Source of the DNA: UMGS1649 sp045637095
GTDB taxonomy: Bacteria > Bacillota > Clostridia > TANB77 > CAG-465
Assembly: GCA_045637095.1 (NCBI GenBank)
Contig: JAZTYX010000049.1
Span: 1 to 27,587, forward strand
Length of the DNA stretch: 27,587 bases
Direction of reading: 5' to 3'
Shown here piece by piece: positions 1 to 7,558 of the stretch. The notes beneath the pieces are model-generated. The model made no database searches. It had not been told where the DNA came from and saw nothing but the letters and a program-made list of their open reading frames with translations. Positions within the stretch are counted from its first letter, which is position 1, and each line of letters starts with the position of its first letter. The position numbers and the translations under genes were made by a program.

Positions 1-242
1 GCTTTTCTTGGGTTAGCTCTTAAACTTTTTTATACCTCTTATATAACAAGAAAGTTTTTATCCGTTTCACAGATTATTTCTTTTCTTCCCTCAAACATAT
101 TTTAATATATGATTAATTCTTTTTTATTAAATTGTTATAGAATGCATAAAAAGTTGTTTAAGAAACTTCTTTTGGTCAGTTTCAATAAAAAGCGTACATT
201 TCACAAGTGTTTTTTGTGTTTTCACAAGCAAAACTTTTTGTA

Positions 243-269
243 ACATATTTTAATCTTTAACATAGTATA
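243..269 (+). promoter_or_regulatory. Sigma-K-like promoter for the Cys-rich small gene
   Basis: An AC dinucleotide (243-244), 16 bases, then CATAGTATA (261-269) fits the B. subtilis sigma-K pattern AC-N16/17-CATAnnnTA. It lies 20 bases upstream of the start codon at 289. The same arrangement with the same 16-base gap occurs at 10818-10844. The match is seen directly; use by sigma-K is inferred. Confidence 0.4.
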
Positions 270-288
270 TCTTAAGGAGGTGAATGTT

Positions 289-447
289 ATGAACAATTGT
301 TGTAACATTTCTGATTCAATGAACGAGTGCGATTGCGGCTGCAATAGTTGTGGGTGCAATTCAAAGAATTCTTCTAACTGTTCCTTTATTTGGATTATAT
401 TAATAGCTTTAGTAATCCTTTTCTGCTGCTGTGGTAATAACAACTAA
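289..447 (+). CDS. Small Cys-rich single-pass membrane protein, YjcZ-like, probable spore protein
   Basis: This gene encodes 52 residues. The start is set by a near-perfect Shine-Dalgarno (AAGGAGGTG, 274-282) just before ATG 289. The N-terminal half is rich in Cys, Asn and Ser, with repeated CxC and CGC patterns around residues 14-23. A hydrophobic helix follows (about residues 32-45, FIWIILIALVILF), then CCCGNNN at the C-terminus. Tiny polar-plus-hydrophobic proteins of this shape occur among sporulation proteins such as YjcZ, but I cannot place it in a named family. The sigma-K-like promoter suggests late mother-cell expression and perhaps a disulfide-linked coat role. It converges on divIC and shares its terminator. 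The ORF is clear; the function is inferred. Confidence 0.72.
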   Translation: MNNCCNISDSMNECDCGCNSCGCNSKNSSNCSFIWIILIALVILFCCCGNNN

Positions 448-464
448 GTTGATACATAATAACA

Positions 465-503
465 AAAATAAGCAAGTCACATCAACGTGAGTTGCTTATT
501 TTA
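465..503. terminator. Bidirectional terminator between the small Cys-rich gene and divIC
   Basis: Arms of 16 bases with one mismatch (AAAATAAGCAAGTCAC and GTGAGTTGCTTATTTT) flank a loop of about 6 bases. A/T tracts lie on both sides, so it can serve the plus-strand gene and the minus-strand yabP-yabQ-divIC transcript. Confidence 0.8.
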
Positions 504-815
504 TTTGCTTACATCTATAAATATTCTTTCATGTGGTTTTACAAGTCCACATTCTTCTCTTGCTATTTTTTCTATGAAAGCAGGATCATCAACATTTTTC
601 TTTATTTCATTTAGTTCGTTTGTTCTTACTTCAGCATTTACTATTTCTTGATTTATTCCAGCTATCTTTACATTGTATTCATTTATTTCAAATTGTTGCT
701 TTACGAAAGTGATAGAAAAATAGACAAGACAAATAATTAGAAGCACTCTTACATAATCTACTCTATACTTCTTCTTTTTCTTTTTATTAACTTGTGAATC
801 CAAAGAACTTGCCAT
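501..815 (-). CDS. divIC: Septum formation initiator DivIC (FtsB-like)
   Basis: This is a 104-residue bitopic division protein. A Lys-rich cytoplasmic N-terminus (KKKKKKYR) precedes one membrane helix (about residues 23-40). A coiled-coil segment follows, then the family's C-terminal signature: DPAFIEKIAREECGLVKP around residues 77-94. DivIC/FtsB proteins form a complex with FtsL and DivIB/FtsQ that helps activate septal peptidoglycan synthesis. The gene starts 3 bases after the yabQ stop, so it is probably translationally coupled to it, with GGAAGAGAG at the end of yabQ as ribosome binding site. The order yabP-yabQ-divIC is conserved in spore formers. Its stop codon region lies inside the downstream terminator. 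Confidence 0.93.
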   Translation of the reverse strand: MASSLDSQVNKKKKKKYRVDYVRVLLIICLVYFSITFVKQQFEINEYNVKIAGINQEIVNAEVRTNELNEIKKNVDDPAFIEKIAREECGLVKPHERIFIDVSK

Positions 816-818
816 ATT

Positions 819-1322
819 TCAACTCTCTTCCTTCTTTTGTTTCTTAAATATACTTGTCTTTACTCGTACATTTTTCACTTTCTTATGATAAAACTCTATC
901 ATATCCGATTTTCTTTTGCAAGAAACTTTTACACATTTTTTTATTTTTTTACATACTTTGCATAAAAACATATAATGTATTTTTAGTGGTAAAAATATGA
1001 ATTGTATTATTCCAGACATTTTATTTATTAGTATAATAAATAAATTTCTAATGTAATTCTTTGCTACAAGAGTATATAGTATTGCTCCAATCACGATTGC
1101 TAATATTAAATATAATCTTAAAACTTCACCTTGCATATTAACAATTACAAAAACCAGCATCGTTCCTATTATTATAAAATAAATAACATCTTGAAGATTA
1201 ATAATATTTTTCTTAGGCATATTAATCTTTCTTATAGCTCTAAAAACATCGAATATAAGACTAAAAAGCATGCCCATCACTACAAATATTAAAAAATTTA
1301 TAGTTTCAATTTGCAAAGACAA
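819..1322 (-). CDS. yabQ: Spore cortex biosynthesis protein YabQ
   Basis: This integral membrane protein is needed for spore cortex formation in B. subtilis. About 168 residues contain three or more hydrophobic helices in the first 125 residues (about 8-28, 48-66, 70-88, 95-115). The motif FSLIFDVFRAIRK near residue 22 is typical of YabQ. The C-terminal tail is very basic and Cys-containing (KVCKKIKKCVKVSCKRK). The start is uncertain: a GTG at 1331 directly follows the yabP stop but has no ribosome binding site. A TTG at 1322 has AGGTGG five bases upstream, so I chose it. It is flanked by yabP and divIC in the standard order. Confidence 0.88.
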   Translation of the reverse strand: MSLQIETINFLIFVVMGMLFSLIFDVFRAIRKINMPKKNIINLQDVIYFIIIGTMLVFVIVNMQGEVLRLYLILAIVIGAILYTLVAKNYIRNLFIILINKMSGIIQFIFLPLKIHYMFLCKVCKKIKKCVKVSCKRKSDMIEFYHKKVKNVRVKTSIFKKQKKEES

Positions 1323-1331
1323 GTTTACCAC

Positions 1332-1610
1332 CTACTTAAATATTTTATTAAACATTTTGCCCTTCTTTTCTATTTCACTTTCGCTATATACAAGCGCTAT
1401 TATTTTTCCCTCTATACTAAGTTCAGAGTTATCTAAATTTAGTTTATTCATTTTTAAATCTGTACCTTTTATTGTAAGTATTCCCATTTCAGTTTCAACA
1501 AGAACCAATTCATCATCAAAACTATGAATATCTTTTACCCCTGTTAATGTTAACTTCGCTCTGTTTTCAATTATTACATTATGCATTGCTTGTATTTTTT
1601 TATCTTCCAT
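1332..1610 (-). CDS. yabP: Sporulation protein YabP
   Basis: This is a 92-residue soluble protein of the YabP/YqfC family, required for spore morphogenesis and acting in the mother cell. Family features are HNVIIENRAKLTLTGV near the N-terminus, then FDDELVLVETEMGILTIKG and LNLDNSELSIEGKIIALVY, which read as a beta-rich fold. ATG 1610 is preferred over an in-frame GTG at 1619 because AGAAGGTGAG sits directly upstream. Upstream on the minus strand, GCATATT (1659-1653) resembles a sigma-E -35 element, but the matching -10 is poor. That promoter idea is weak, although yabP is sigma-E dependent in B. subtilis. Confidence 0.9.
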   Translation of the reverse strand: MEDKKIQAMHNVIIENRAKLTLTGVKDIHSFDDELVLVETEMGILTIKGTDLKMNKLNLDNSELSIEGKIIALVYSESEIEKKGKMFNKIFK

Positions 1611-1713
1611 TAAACTCACCTTCTATATAATATATATTCACATTGTCCATTCAATATGCTAATAATCCATCTTATATATTATAAGGAAATAATAAAAACC
1701 AATGTAAATAAAA

Positions 1714-1745
1714 ATAAAACGTTTAAGTTTCCTTAAACGTTTTAT
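1714..1745 (-). terminator. Terminator of the glycosylase-thioredoxin operon
   Basis: A perfect 14-bp stem (ATAAAACGTTTAAG with its complement) closes a TTTC tetraloop. On the minus strand it is followed by TTTATTTACATT. It lies just downstream of the thioredoxin-like gene ending at 1768. Confidence 0.85.
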
Positions 1746-1767
1746 CTACTTTTACTTTTTGTTAATA

Positions 1768-2394
1768 TTAGCAACCTTTGCTGTCATCACAAACTCCATC
1801 TTTAGGATATACTTCTAATACTAGTTTTGTTAACTTATCTTTTAATTCATTAGTTGCTTCTTCTGTATAATACTCTTCTGTATCTGCTCCAGATATTAAA
1901 GATGTATCATTATTATGACCAATTATTTTTCCGCTCTTTATGAAATAAACATCTGGCACATATATACGTTTGTTACCATTATCATCCTCGTGTAAAAACT
2001 CGCCTAGTTTTTCTATAAGTTTTTTATAATCTTCTGTATTCTTTGCTCTATCTTGTTTAATATTGCAATAGTATACTTCTGGAACGTTGTTAGCCGTTAT
2101 TACTTCATTTAGAATTGGAACATAGCTTCTGCACCATTTGCAATCCTTAAAACCGAATAATATTATCGCTTGATCATCATCTAAAGTTTCATATGCTTCT
2201 TTTGCAGATATTATTTTAAATACATTATCTAATGGAACATTCTCATATTCCGTGTAAAATTTTTCTGCATCCGTCATTTCATTATTTACATAGTATGATT
2301 TTGCTAACAATATCATTAATGTAATTAATGCTGCTACTATAACAAATGTTACTATTATTTTTATCTGATTCTTTTTTGGTATTTCCAATTTCAT
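1768..2394 (-). CDS. Membrane-anchored thioredoxin-like protein
   Basis: This gene encodes 208 residues. A membrane helix (about 11-31) anchors a domain that lies outside the cytoplasm. Its thioredoxin-type site is FGFKDCKWCRSY (C85-K-W-C88). A likely cis-Pro segment is YVPDVYFI. Two further cysteines sit in the C-terminal tail (DGVCDDSKGC) and could form an extra disulfide. ATG 2394 is chosen because AGAGGT precedes it; a longer reading to 2448 would overlap the upstream gene and lacks a site. It is the last gene of a minus-strand trio with a LolA-like membrane protein and a DNA glycosylase. A thiol-disulfide exchange role is inferred from the motif; the substrate is unknown. Confidence 0.78.
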   Translation of the reverse strand: MKLEIPKKNQIKIIVTFVIVAALITLMILLAKSYYVNNEMTDAEKFYTEYENVPLDNVFKIISAKEAYETLDDDQAIILFGFKDCKWCRSYVPILNEVITANNVPEVYYCNIKQDRAKNTEDYKKLIEKLGEFLHEDDNGNKRIYVPDVYFIKSGKIIGHNNDTSLISGADTEEYYTEEATNELKDKLTKLVLEVYPKDGVCDDSKGC

Positions 2395-2410
2395 ATTTTT
2401 TACCTCTTTA

Positions 2411-3133
2411 CTATGCCTTTGTACGTTTATATCCTTCTGGCAATTCAAACAATTCTCTCTTTACTGTTTTTTTAGTTACAATTACATTTATCTTTCTTTC
2501 AACATCACCAGTAATTATTTTAATATGTCTTAAATCATCTCCAACAAAATAATATCTGATTTTTGCGTTTTGATGAGTATATTCTTGATAAACATATTCC
2601 ACTCCGCTTTCTTTAACTTCTACATCAGCCACATATCTTTGTCCAAAATCTGATAAAAGATTATACTCCGATGAACTAAAATCTACTGGTTTTTTTGCTT
2701 CAACTATTACCTTATATACTTTTACAATAGAAAAAACACTGTCTCCATTAATTACAACATGTCTATTTAATTCTTCTGAATATATTGCAGATTTAGAACC
2801 TTCACGAGTGTAATCTATAGTAGCTTGTTTTATATCTTCATTCCAGTCATTAGCTCCAAACTCACCTAAATATCTAACTGTATATACGTTTCCTAAACCT
2901 TCTATATATTTTGCAAGTTTACCATTTACATGTGTTAAATTTACCTTTGTATTATCTATTATTACTTTAGGCTTATCTGAAAGTTTAATAAATGCAATAA
3001 ATGTTATTAACAACAATACTGCTATTATTATAAAAAATCCAGATATGAAGATTATCTTTTTATTCTTTTCAATCTTCTTTTTAAGTCTTTCTTGCTCTTT
3101 AATTTTTTCTTGTTCGAACTCTAATTTTAACAT
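2411..3133 (-). CDS. Single-pass membrane protein with LolA-like extracytoplasmic domain
   Basis: The protein has 240 residues. The first 25 are highly charged and probably coiled coil (EQEKIKEQERLKKKIEKNKK). A membrane helix follows (about 27-49), then an outside domain of about 190 residues rich in beta strands. The domain ends ELFELPEGYKRTKA. Its alternation of short strands (DSVFSIVKVYKVIV, AKIRYYFVGDDLRHIKII) resembles LolA/RseB-type lipid-binding folds, but that is structural guesswork. I do not recognise a named family. Its ATG overlaps the glycosylase stop by one base (TAATG), so translation is coupled. The thioredoxin-like gene follows after 16 bases. Confidence 0.6.
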   Translation of the reverse strand: MLKLEFEQEKIKEQERLKKKIEKNKKIIFISGFFIIIAVLLLITFIAFIKLSDKPKVIIDNTKVNLTHVNGKLAKYIEGLGNVYTVRYLGEFGANDWNEDIKQATIDYTREGSKSAIYSEELNRHVVINGDSVFSIVKVYKVIVEAKKPVDFSSSEYNLLSDFGQRYVADVEVKESGVEYVYQEYTHQNAKIRYYFVGDDLRHIKIITGDVERKINVIVTKKTVKRELFELPEGYKRTKA

Positions 3134-3981
3134 TATATATTCCCTTCCCTTACATTGTGGAATAAATGCTGTTGTATAATCCCAGCATGTTTTCCAAATT
3201 TATCTTTTGCAAACTCAGATATTTCTTTTATATTTGTATTGTCATTAAAATATAGTTTTTCCATTATTCTTTTTACCCATACATCAATAGGAAAAACCTC
3301 TCCTCTTTTTAGCGAAAATAGCAGTATGCAATCTGCAACTTTTGGTCCTATTCCCATTAATGACATTAATGCTTTTTTAGCATGTTCAGTATCCATACTC
3401 TTTAAGGTTATTAACAATTCCTTGTTATCTAAAAAGTAATTAATTACATTTTTTATATACCTAGCCCTAAAGCCTGTCCCACATTCCAAAAGATCGTCGA
3501 TTGTTATATTAGACATTTCTTCTAGCGTTGGAAATAAATAATATTCATTATTTTCAAATACTACTTTTTTTCCGTACTTTCTACTAATATCTTTTACTGA
3601 ACGGCTTATTCTTTTTATATTGTTATTCGCAGAAATAATATACGATATTATTGTCTCAAATAATGGTTGATTTAGTATATGAATGCCAGAAGAATATTTT
3701 AATGACTCTTGTACATTCTTATCTATTTTTGCTATTTCTTTTTCTAAAGCTGAATAGTCTTTATTTAAATCAAAATACTCACTAATAGTTTCTTCTAAGT
3801 TATTTGTTAAAGAAGACCATACTAGAATTTTATTGCCTTCTTGTTTTATTTTTATTACCCTATCTTCTATTACGCCAATATATGTATTATTCTCTGTACA
3901 TTCCCATCTAAAGCATTGTCCACATTCTAAAGTGTACTTCAAATTGAAACATTCTACATTTATTTCTAAATCTGGTTTCAT
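3133..3981 (-). CDS. ogg: 8-oxoguanine DNA glycosylase/AP lyase, OGG1 type
   Basis: This base-excision repair enzyme should remove 8-oxoguanine and cut the resulting abasic site. In 282 residues it shows the OGG1 N-terminal signature GQCFRW (21-26) and the helix-hairpin-helix-GPD core: LMGIGPKVADC with catalytic K214, then PIDVW with D233. The 19-residue gap between Lys and Asp equals that of human OGG1 (K249/D268), which favours OGG1 over AlkA. TGFRARYI fits the preceding helix region. ATG 3981, behind GGGTGA, is preferred over ATG 4005. It is first in a trio with two membrane proteins of unrelated apparent function. Confidence 0.9.
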   Translation of the reverse strand: MKPDLEINVECFNLKYTLECGQCFRWECTENNTYIGVIEDRVIKIKQEGNKILVWSSLTNNLEETISEYFDLNKDYSALEKEIAKIDKNVQESLKYSSGIHILNQPLFETIISYIISANNNIKRISRSVKDISRKYGKKVVFENNEYYLFPTLEEMSNITIDDLLECGTGFRARYIKNVINYFLDNKELLITLKSMDTEHAKKALMSLMGIGPKVADCILLFSLKRGEVFPIDVWVKRIMEKLYFNDNTNIKEISEFAKDKFGKHAGIIQQHLFHNVREGNI

Positions 3982-4065
3982 ACTTTTCACCCTATATATG
4001 CACATTATATATTAAAGATTTTTTAATTTCAACCATTTTATGTGTGTTATAAAGAGTTTGTTTTA

Positions 4066-4094
4066 TTGAAAAAATAGCGATTTTGTGATAGAAT
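4066..4094 (+). promoter_or_regulatory. Sigma-A promoter of the DHH phosphoesterase gene
   Basis: TTGAAA (4066-4071), a 17-base spacer and TAGAAT (4089-4094) lie 33 bases upstream of the start codon at 4128. Confidence 0.75.
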
Positions 4095-4127
4095 ATATTG
4101 GAAAAAATATATTAATAGAGGTGTAAC

Positions 4128-5096
4128 ATGATTGACTACAAAATCTTGAAACAACAATTAGAACTTCTACCCCAAAGCACGGTTGTGCTTATTGCAGGTC
4201 ATAAGAACGCAGACTACGACTCTATAGCATCCTGTATCGCGCTTGCAAAAATTCTTTCAAAGTTAGGCTACACAGCCTATGCTTTAATAGAAAAAGCAGA
4301 TATGGATAAAACTTATTGGTTGGATACATCTTGTGTACTTAATACATACGATGAAAACCAAGAGTTTAACTTCATCATGCTTGATGCCAACAGAAAAGAA
4401 AGACTCGGACGGTTCGAACAACTTTTCGATAATGCCAGAACAACTCTTTGCATAGATCATCACGAAGGTGGAAACAACGAATCTAATTATTCGTTTATAG
4501 ATAAAGATATAAGCTCTACTGCAGAGATTATTGCTCATCTTGTTAACGAAACAGATGACCTTATCTACAATTCCATCTTGGATGAAGAAATCTCCACACT
4601 TCTTTATGCTGGTATCGCTGCAGACACCAATTCCTTCTACAAAAGAGTCACTCCCCAAACCATGCTTATTGCAAGTATGCTTTTGTATCACGGTGCAAAT
4701 GGATCTCTTGCTATAAGAAATGTATGCAAAAACATGAGTTTAAGAGAAGCCACTATTCTCTCAAAAATGTTTAACAATATAGTATTTGATGAACTCCACT
4801 ATGTTGTTATCGACAGACATGAAGACTTCTTTAGAAATGTGCCTTATAGCACATTCTTTAAGAAATGTGCTGCATATCTGTATGAGCTTATTGATGTAAA
4901 AGTATTTGGCCTGTTCTTAATCGAGCTCGATGGAAGCGTATCTGGTACTCTTAGAAGCAATTGCGATATCGATGTAGATGAACTTGCTACAAGTCTTGGT
5001 GGCGGCGGTCATAAAAAAGCAGCCGGATTTGAAACATCTGAGGACATTGAAGTAATTCTTGCAAAAGTAAAATCATACGTACAAGATCACATGTAA
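4128..5096 (+). CDS. DHH/DHHA1 phosphoesterase (NrnA-like)
   Basis: The protein has 322 residues. The N-terminal DHH domain carries GHKNADYDSIAS (24-35), LDANRKERLGR and CIDHHEGG (around 108-115). AGIAADTNSF supplies a further metal-ligand region. The C-terminal DHHA1 substrate-binding domain has GGGGHKKAAGF near residue 290. The layout matches NrnA-type enzymes, which degrade short RNA and pAp, and related cyclic-di-nucleotide hydrolases; the exact substrate cannot be read. Motif I is unusual: the common HxxPDGD reads HKNADYD, although the metal-binding His and Asp residues remain. The gene is single, with its own promoter and terminator, and is visibly richer in G+C than its neighbours. Confidence 0.88.
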   Translation: MIDYKILKQQLELLPQSTVVLIAGHKNADYDSIASCIALAKILSKLGYTAYALIEKADMDKTYWLDTSCVLNTYDENQEFNFIMLDANRKERLGRFEQLFDNARTTLCIDHHEGGNNESNYSFIDKDISSTAEIIAHLVNETDDLIYNSILDEEISTLLYAGIAADTNSFYKRVTPQTMLIASMLLYHGANGSLAIRNVCKNMSLREATILSKMFNNIVFDELHYVVIDRHEDFFRNVPYSTFFKKCAAYLYELIDVKVFGLFLIELDGSVSGTLRSNCDIDVDELATSLGGGGHKKAAGFETSEDIEVILAKVKSYVQDHM

Positions 5097-5101
5097 CCAG
5101 T

Positions 5102-5140
5102 AAAAAATAACGTTAACTAAATTAGTTAACGTTATTTTTT
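5102..5140. terminator. Bidirectional terminator between the DHH and VTT genes
   Basis: A near-perfect palindrome of 39 bases (AAAAAATAACGTTAACTAA and its complement around a central A) has A and T tracts at its ends. It includes the last codons of the minus-strand gene that ends at 5122. Confidence 0.85.
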
Positions 5141-5922
5141 TCTTCTATATTTACCTTATTATTTCCTTTTTTAACATACTTTTCCGTCATTAATTCTAAA
5201 GCTTCTTTAGCTTCTTTATCTTTACTTATCTTCATGTATATTACTATTCCTATAGAAACTATACCATATACTATTACATACGACCAAATTACAACCCATA
5301 TAGATCCTTCTATAATTCCCGCACCTGCTATCGTTGAAGAAATTATTGATGGTATTCTTGCTAAAGTACACAATGTTATAAATCTAAGTGGATTTTCAAG
5401 CGGCAATAGGCCAGCTATATATGTAAAGAAATCTTTAGGCATAAGTGGTGTTAAATATAATATATACATTATTCTTTCGACAGCCTTTGGATTTTGAAAC
5501 ACCTTGCTATTTTGTATCTTGTCTATTAAATCATCATTACAAAATGTATATACTAAATTTACTCCTACTTTTCTTACTAAATAGAATATTACAGCTGTAG
5601 CTACCCAGAATAATATAAGCATAAATATTAGGCCACCTACTGGTCCAAAACATATTCCTGCCAACACTTCCATTGGTTCTCCAGGCAACATTGGTATTAT
5701 GACCTGAGATATTTGTAAGCCCGCAATTAATGATGCTCCCTTTATCTTGTTACCACTAATTGATTCCTTAAATTCCAGTCTAGCTTGTTCAGAACCCAAA
5801 CTTGTTATTACTGGAAACATTGCTATAAATATTACTAGAGCAATTATACAAAATATACTTAGTGCAATAAGTTTTATAATCTTAGCTTTTTTACTTCTAT
5901 TTACTTTTATTATGTCTTTCAA
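5122..5922 (-). CDS. TVP38/TMEM64-family (VTT domain) membrane protein
   Basis: This 266-residue polytopic protein belongs to the SNARE-associated/DedA-like superfamily. The membrane helix at about 16-38 is followed by the family motif region QVIIPMLPGEPMEVLAGICFG (about 75-95). Four or more further helices and a charged C-terminal tail follow. Bacterial relatives such as YtxB/YdjX-Z are poorly characterised; DedA relatives act in lipid carrier flipping. The start is a TTG at 5922 with GGGGAAG 7-8 bases upstream; no in-frame ATG lies nearby. It converges on the DHH gene, and its 3' end forms part of their shared terminator. Confidence 0.86.
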   Translation of the reverse strand: MKDIIKVNRSKKAKIIKLIALSIFCIIALVIFIAMFPVITSLGSEQARLEFKESISGNKIKGASLIAGLQISQVIIPMLPGEPMEVLAGICFGPVGGLIFMLILFWVATAVIFYLVRKVGVNLVYTFCNDDLIDKIQNSKVFQNPKAVERIMYILYLTPLMPKDFFTYIAGLLPLENPLRFITLCTLARIPSIISSTIAGAGIIEGSIWVVIWSYVIVYGIVSIGIVIYMKISKDKEAKEALELMTEKYVKKGNNKVNIEEKNNVN

Positions 5923-6011
5923 TTTTTTTCTTCCCCTTTTACATGCAAATTATACATTGTTTATATTTATTTTTCAATAAAACCCATTCAACATCTCATT
6001 AATTTAAATAT

Positions 6012-6036
6012 AAAAAAACCTATGATTTCTCATAGG
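6012..6036 (-). terminator. Terminator of tRNA-Gly
   Basis: A 7-bp stem (CCTATGA/TCATAGG) with a 4-base loop is followed by seven T on the minus strand (plus-strand A-run 6012-6018), 11 bases past the tRNA end. Confidence 0.85.
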
Positions 6037-6046
6037 CATAAAAAAA

Positions 6047-6120
<74 letters not shown>

Positions 6121-6136
6121 ATCCGCTACGATTTAT

Positions 6137-6165
6137 ATTATAGCTATTTTAGATGTAAATGTCAA
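6137..6165 (-). promoter_or_regulatory. Sigma-A promoter of tRNA-Gly
   Basis: On the minus strand, consensus TTGACA (6165-6160), a 17-base spacer and consensus TATAAT (6142-6137) lie 16 bases before the tRNA 5' end. Both hexamers are perfect. Confidence 0.9.
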
Positions 6166-6192
6166 CACTTTTTTATAAAAATTATAAAATAT

Positions 6193-7515
6193 TTATTTTT
6201 TCTTTATAATAATATTATTTTTATCACGCACAACATCATTCATACATGCATATATCATATAAATATTTGGTAATGTCATAAGCGCACTAAATATTCCAGA
6301 TATATCCCATACCATATTAGCATATGTAATACTTCCTAAATATATACCAAATATATATAGCAATCTAAATACATATATAGCTAGGCGGCTTTTAGTTAAA
6401 TAACCTATAGCTTGTTCTGCATAATATTCAAGACATGGTATTGTTGCTAACACGAAAAACACCATACAAACATTTAACAATAGTTTACCAAAAAGCACCT
6501 CTCCAAATACACTGTTTAGCATTTCACCCGGATTTAATATATTGTACTTACCGGTGCTAATTATTGTTATTCCTGTAAGCATACATAAAAACAATGTATC
6601 TATTACAACTGACATAGACGCTACACTTGCTGCCTTATGTACATCATTATTCTCTACGGCAGCCGTAAACATCGGTGCAGTTCCCATTCCCGCTTCATTA
6701 GAAAACAAACCAATAGAAAATCCTTTACCAACTATTTTATTTACCCCTAACCCTACTACTCCGCCTATCATCTGTTTTGCCCCAAAGGCTACAGATATTA
6801 TTTCTTTAATACTAGGAAATATATTCATATAGTTTTTTACAAGAATTCCTAGGCATAACACAATATATGTTAATGAACACACTGGTATCACAATACTACT
6901 TAGCTTTGCTATTCTATGCTTTCCACCACATACCACATACGCTGTAATCATTACTAGAATTATCCCCACTATTTCCTTGGAAACACCAGTGCTATTATTC
7001 ACTAATTCGGTTAGAGAATTTGCTTGTGTCATAATTCCTGATGTTAATGCAGATATAACCACTATTACAGCAAAAAGGATTGCCAGTTTTCTTTTTCCTA
7101 ATACATCATCTAGGACATACATTGTACCACCAAAGTATCCGGCTTTTTTATCTTTTTTTCTATACATCATTACTATATAGTTTTCTGCATAAGAAATAAC
7201 TATAGAGACTATTCCAGATACAAACATCCAGAACAAGCTTCCAACTCCGCCCGTAATAATTGCCACTGCAATTCCAGTTATATTACCTGTTCCAAGCGTG
7301 CCTGCCAATACACTTGTTAATGCATTAAAATTAGTTATACGCTTACTTTTAGCTTTTTCGTTTTTTCTTCTACTAAAGACACATTTTAACACGTCAAATA
7401 AGCTAAATTTCAACTTTACGGTCAATACTATACTGGTTATAACTAACAATATAATAAATGGCGTTCCCCATATAGATGTATTTATTTTGTATATAATCTC
7501 ATTAAAAATATCCAT
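6193..7515 (-). CDS. Sodium:alanine/glycine symporter (AGCS family)
   Basis: This inner-membrane secondary transporter takes up alanine or glycine with Na+. In 440 residues it carries the AGCS hallmarks: NFNALTSVLAGTLGTGNITG near residue 70, FSNEAGMGTAPMFTAA near 275, and about ten membrane helices. ATG 7515 gives the family-typical N-terminus MDIFNEIIYKINTSIWGTP. An upstream in-frame ATG at 7551 adds 12 atypical residues. Neither start has a strong ribosome binding site, and a hairpin (7512-7541) covers the chosen start codon. It lies 43 bases after spoIIE on the same strand and may be read through from it. The tRNA-Gly gene just downstream is probably unrelated. Confidence 0.9.
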   Translation of the reverse strand: MDIFNEIIYKINTSIWGTPFIILLVITSIVLTVKLKFSLFDVLKCVFSRRKNEKAKSKRITNFNALTSVLAGTLGTGNITGIAVAIITGGVGSLFWMFVSGIVSIVISYAENYIVMMYRKKDKKAGYFGGTMYVLDDVLGKRKLAILFAVIVVISALTSGIMTQANSLTELVNNSTGVSKEIVGIILVMITAYVVCGGKHRIAKLSSIVIPVCSLTYIVLCLGILVKNYMNIFPSIKEIISVAFGAKQMIGGVVGLGVNKIVGKGFSIGLFSNEAGMGTAPMFTAAVENNDVHKAASVASMSVVIDTLFLCMLTGITIISTGKYNILNPGEMLNSVFGEVLFGKLLLNVCMVFFVLATIPCLEYYAEQAIGYLTKSRLAIYVFRLLYIFGIYLGSITYANMVWDISGIFSALMTLPNIYMIYACMNDVVRDKNNIIIKKK

Positions 7516-7541
7516 ACCAAAGTATATTTTCTTTGATATGG
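7512..7541 (-). promoter_or_regulatory. Hairpin at the symporter start codon
   Basis: On the minus strand CCATATCAAAG and CTTTGGTATGG can pair over 11 bp (one G-T pair) around an 8-base loop. The ATG of the symporter is in the right arm, and ATATTTTTAA follows. It could be a weak spoIIE terminator, a translation control element, or both. Confidence 0.5.
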
Positions 7542-7558
7542 ATATATACATATTTCAT

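Noticed and set aside
1..105. Frame open from the left edge on the plus strand (34 codons, hydrophobic, TAA at 103-105)
   Set aside because: Too short to judge, no recognisable motif, and only a poor hairpin follows (about 148-175). It could be the tail of a gene to the left, but chance is equally likely in such AT-rich DNA. Bases 1-242 otherwise show only AT-rich repeats such as TTTCACAAG twice.
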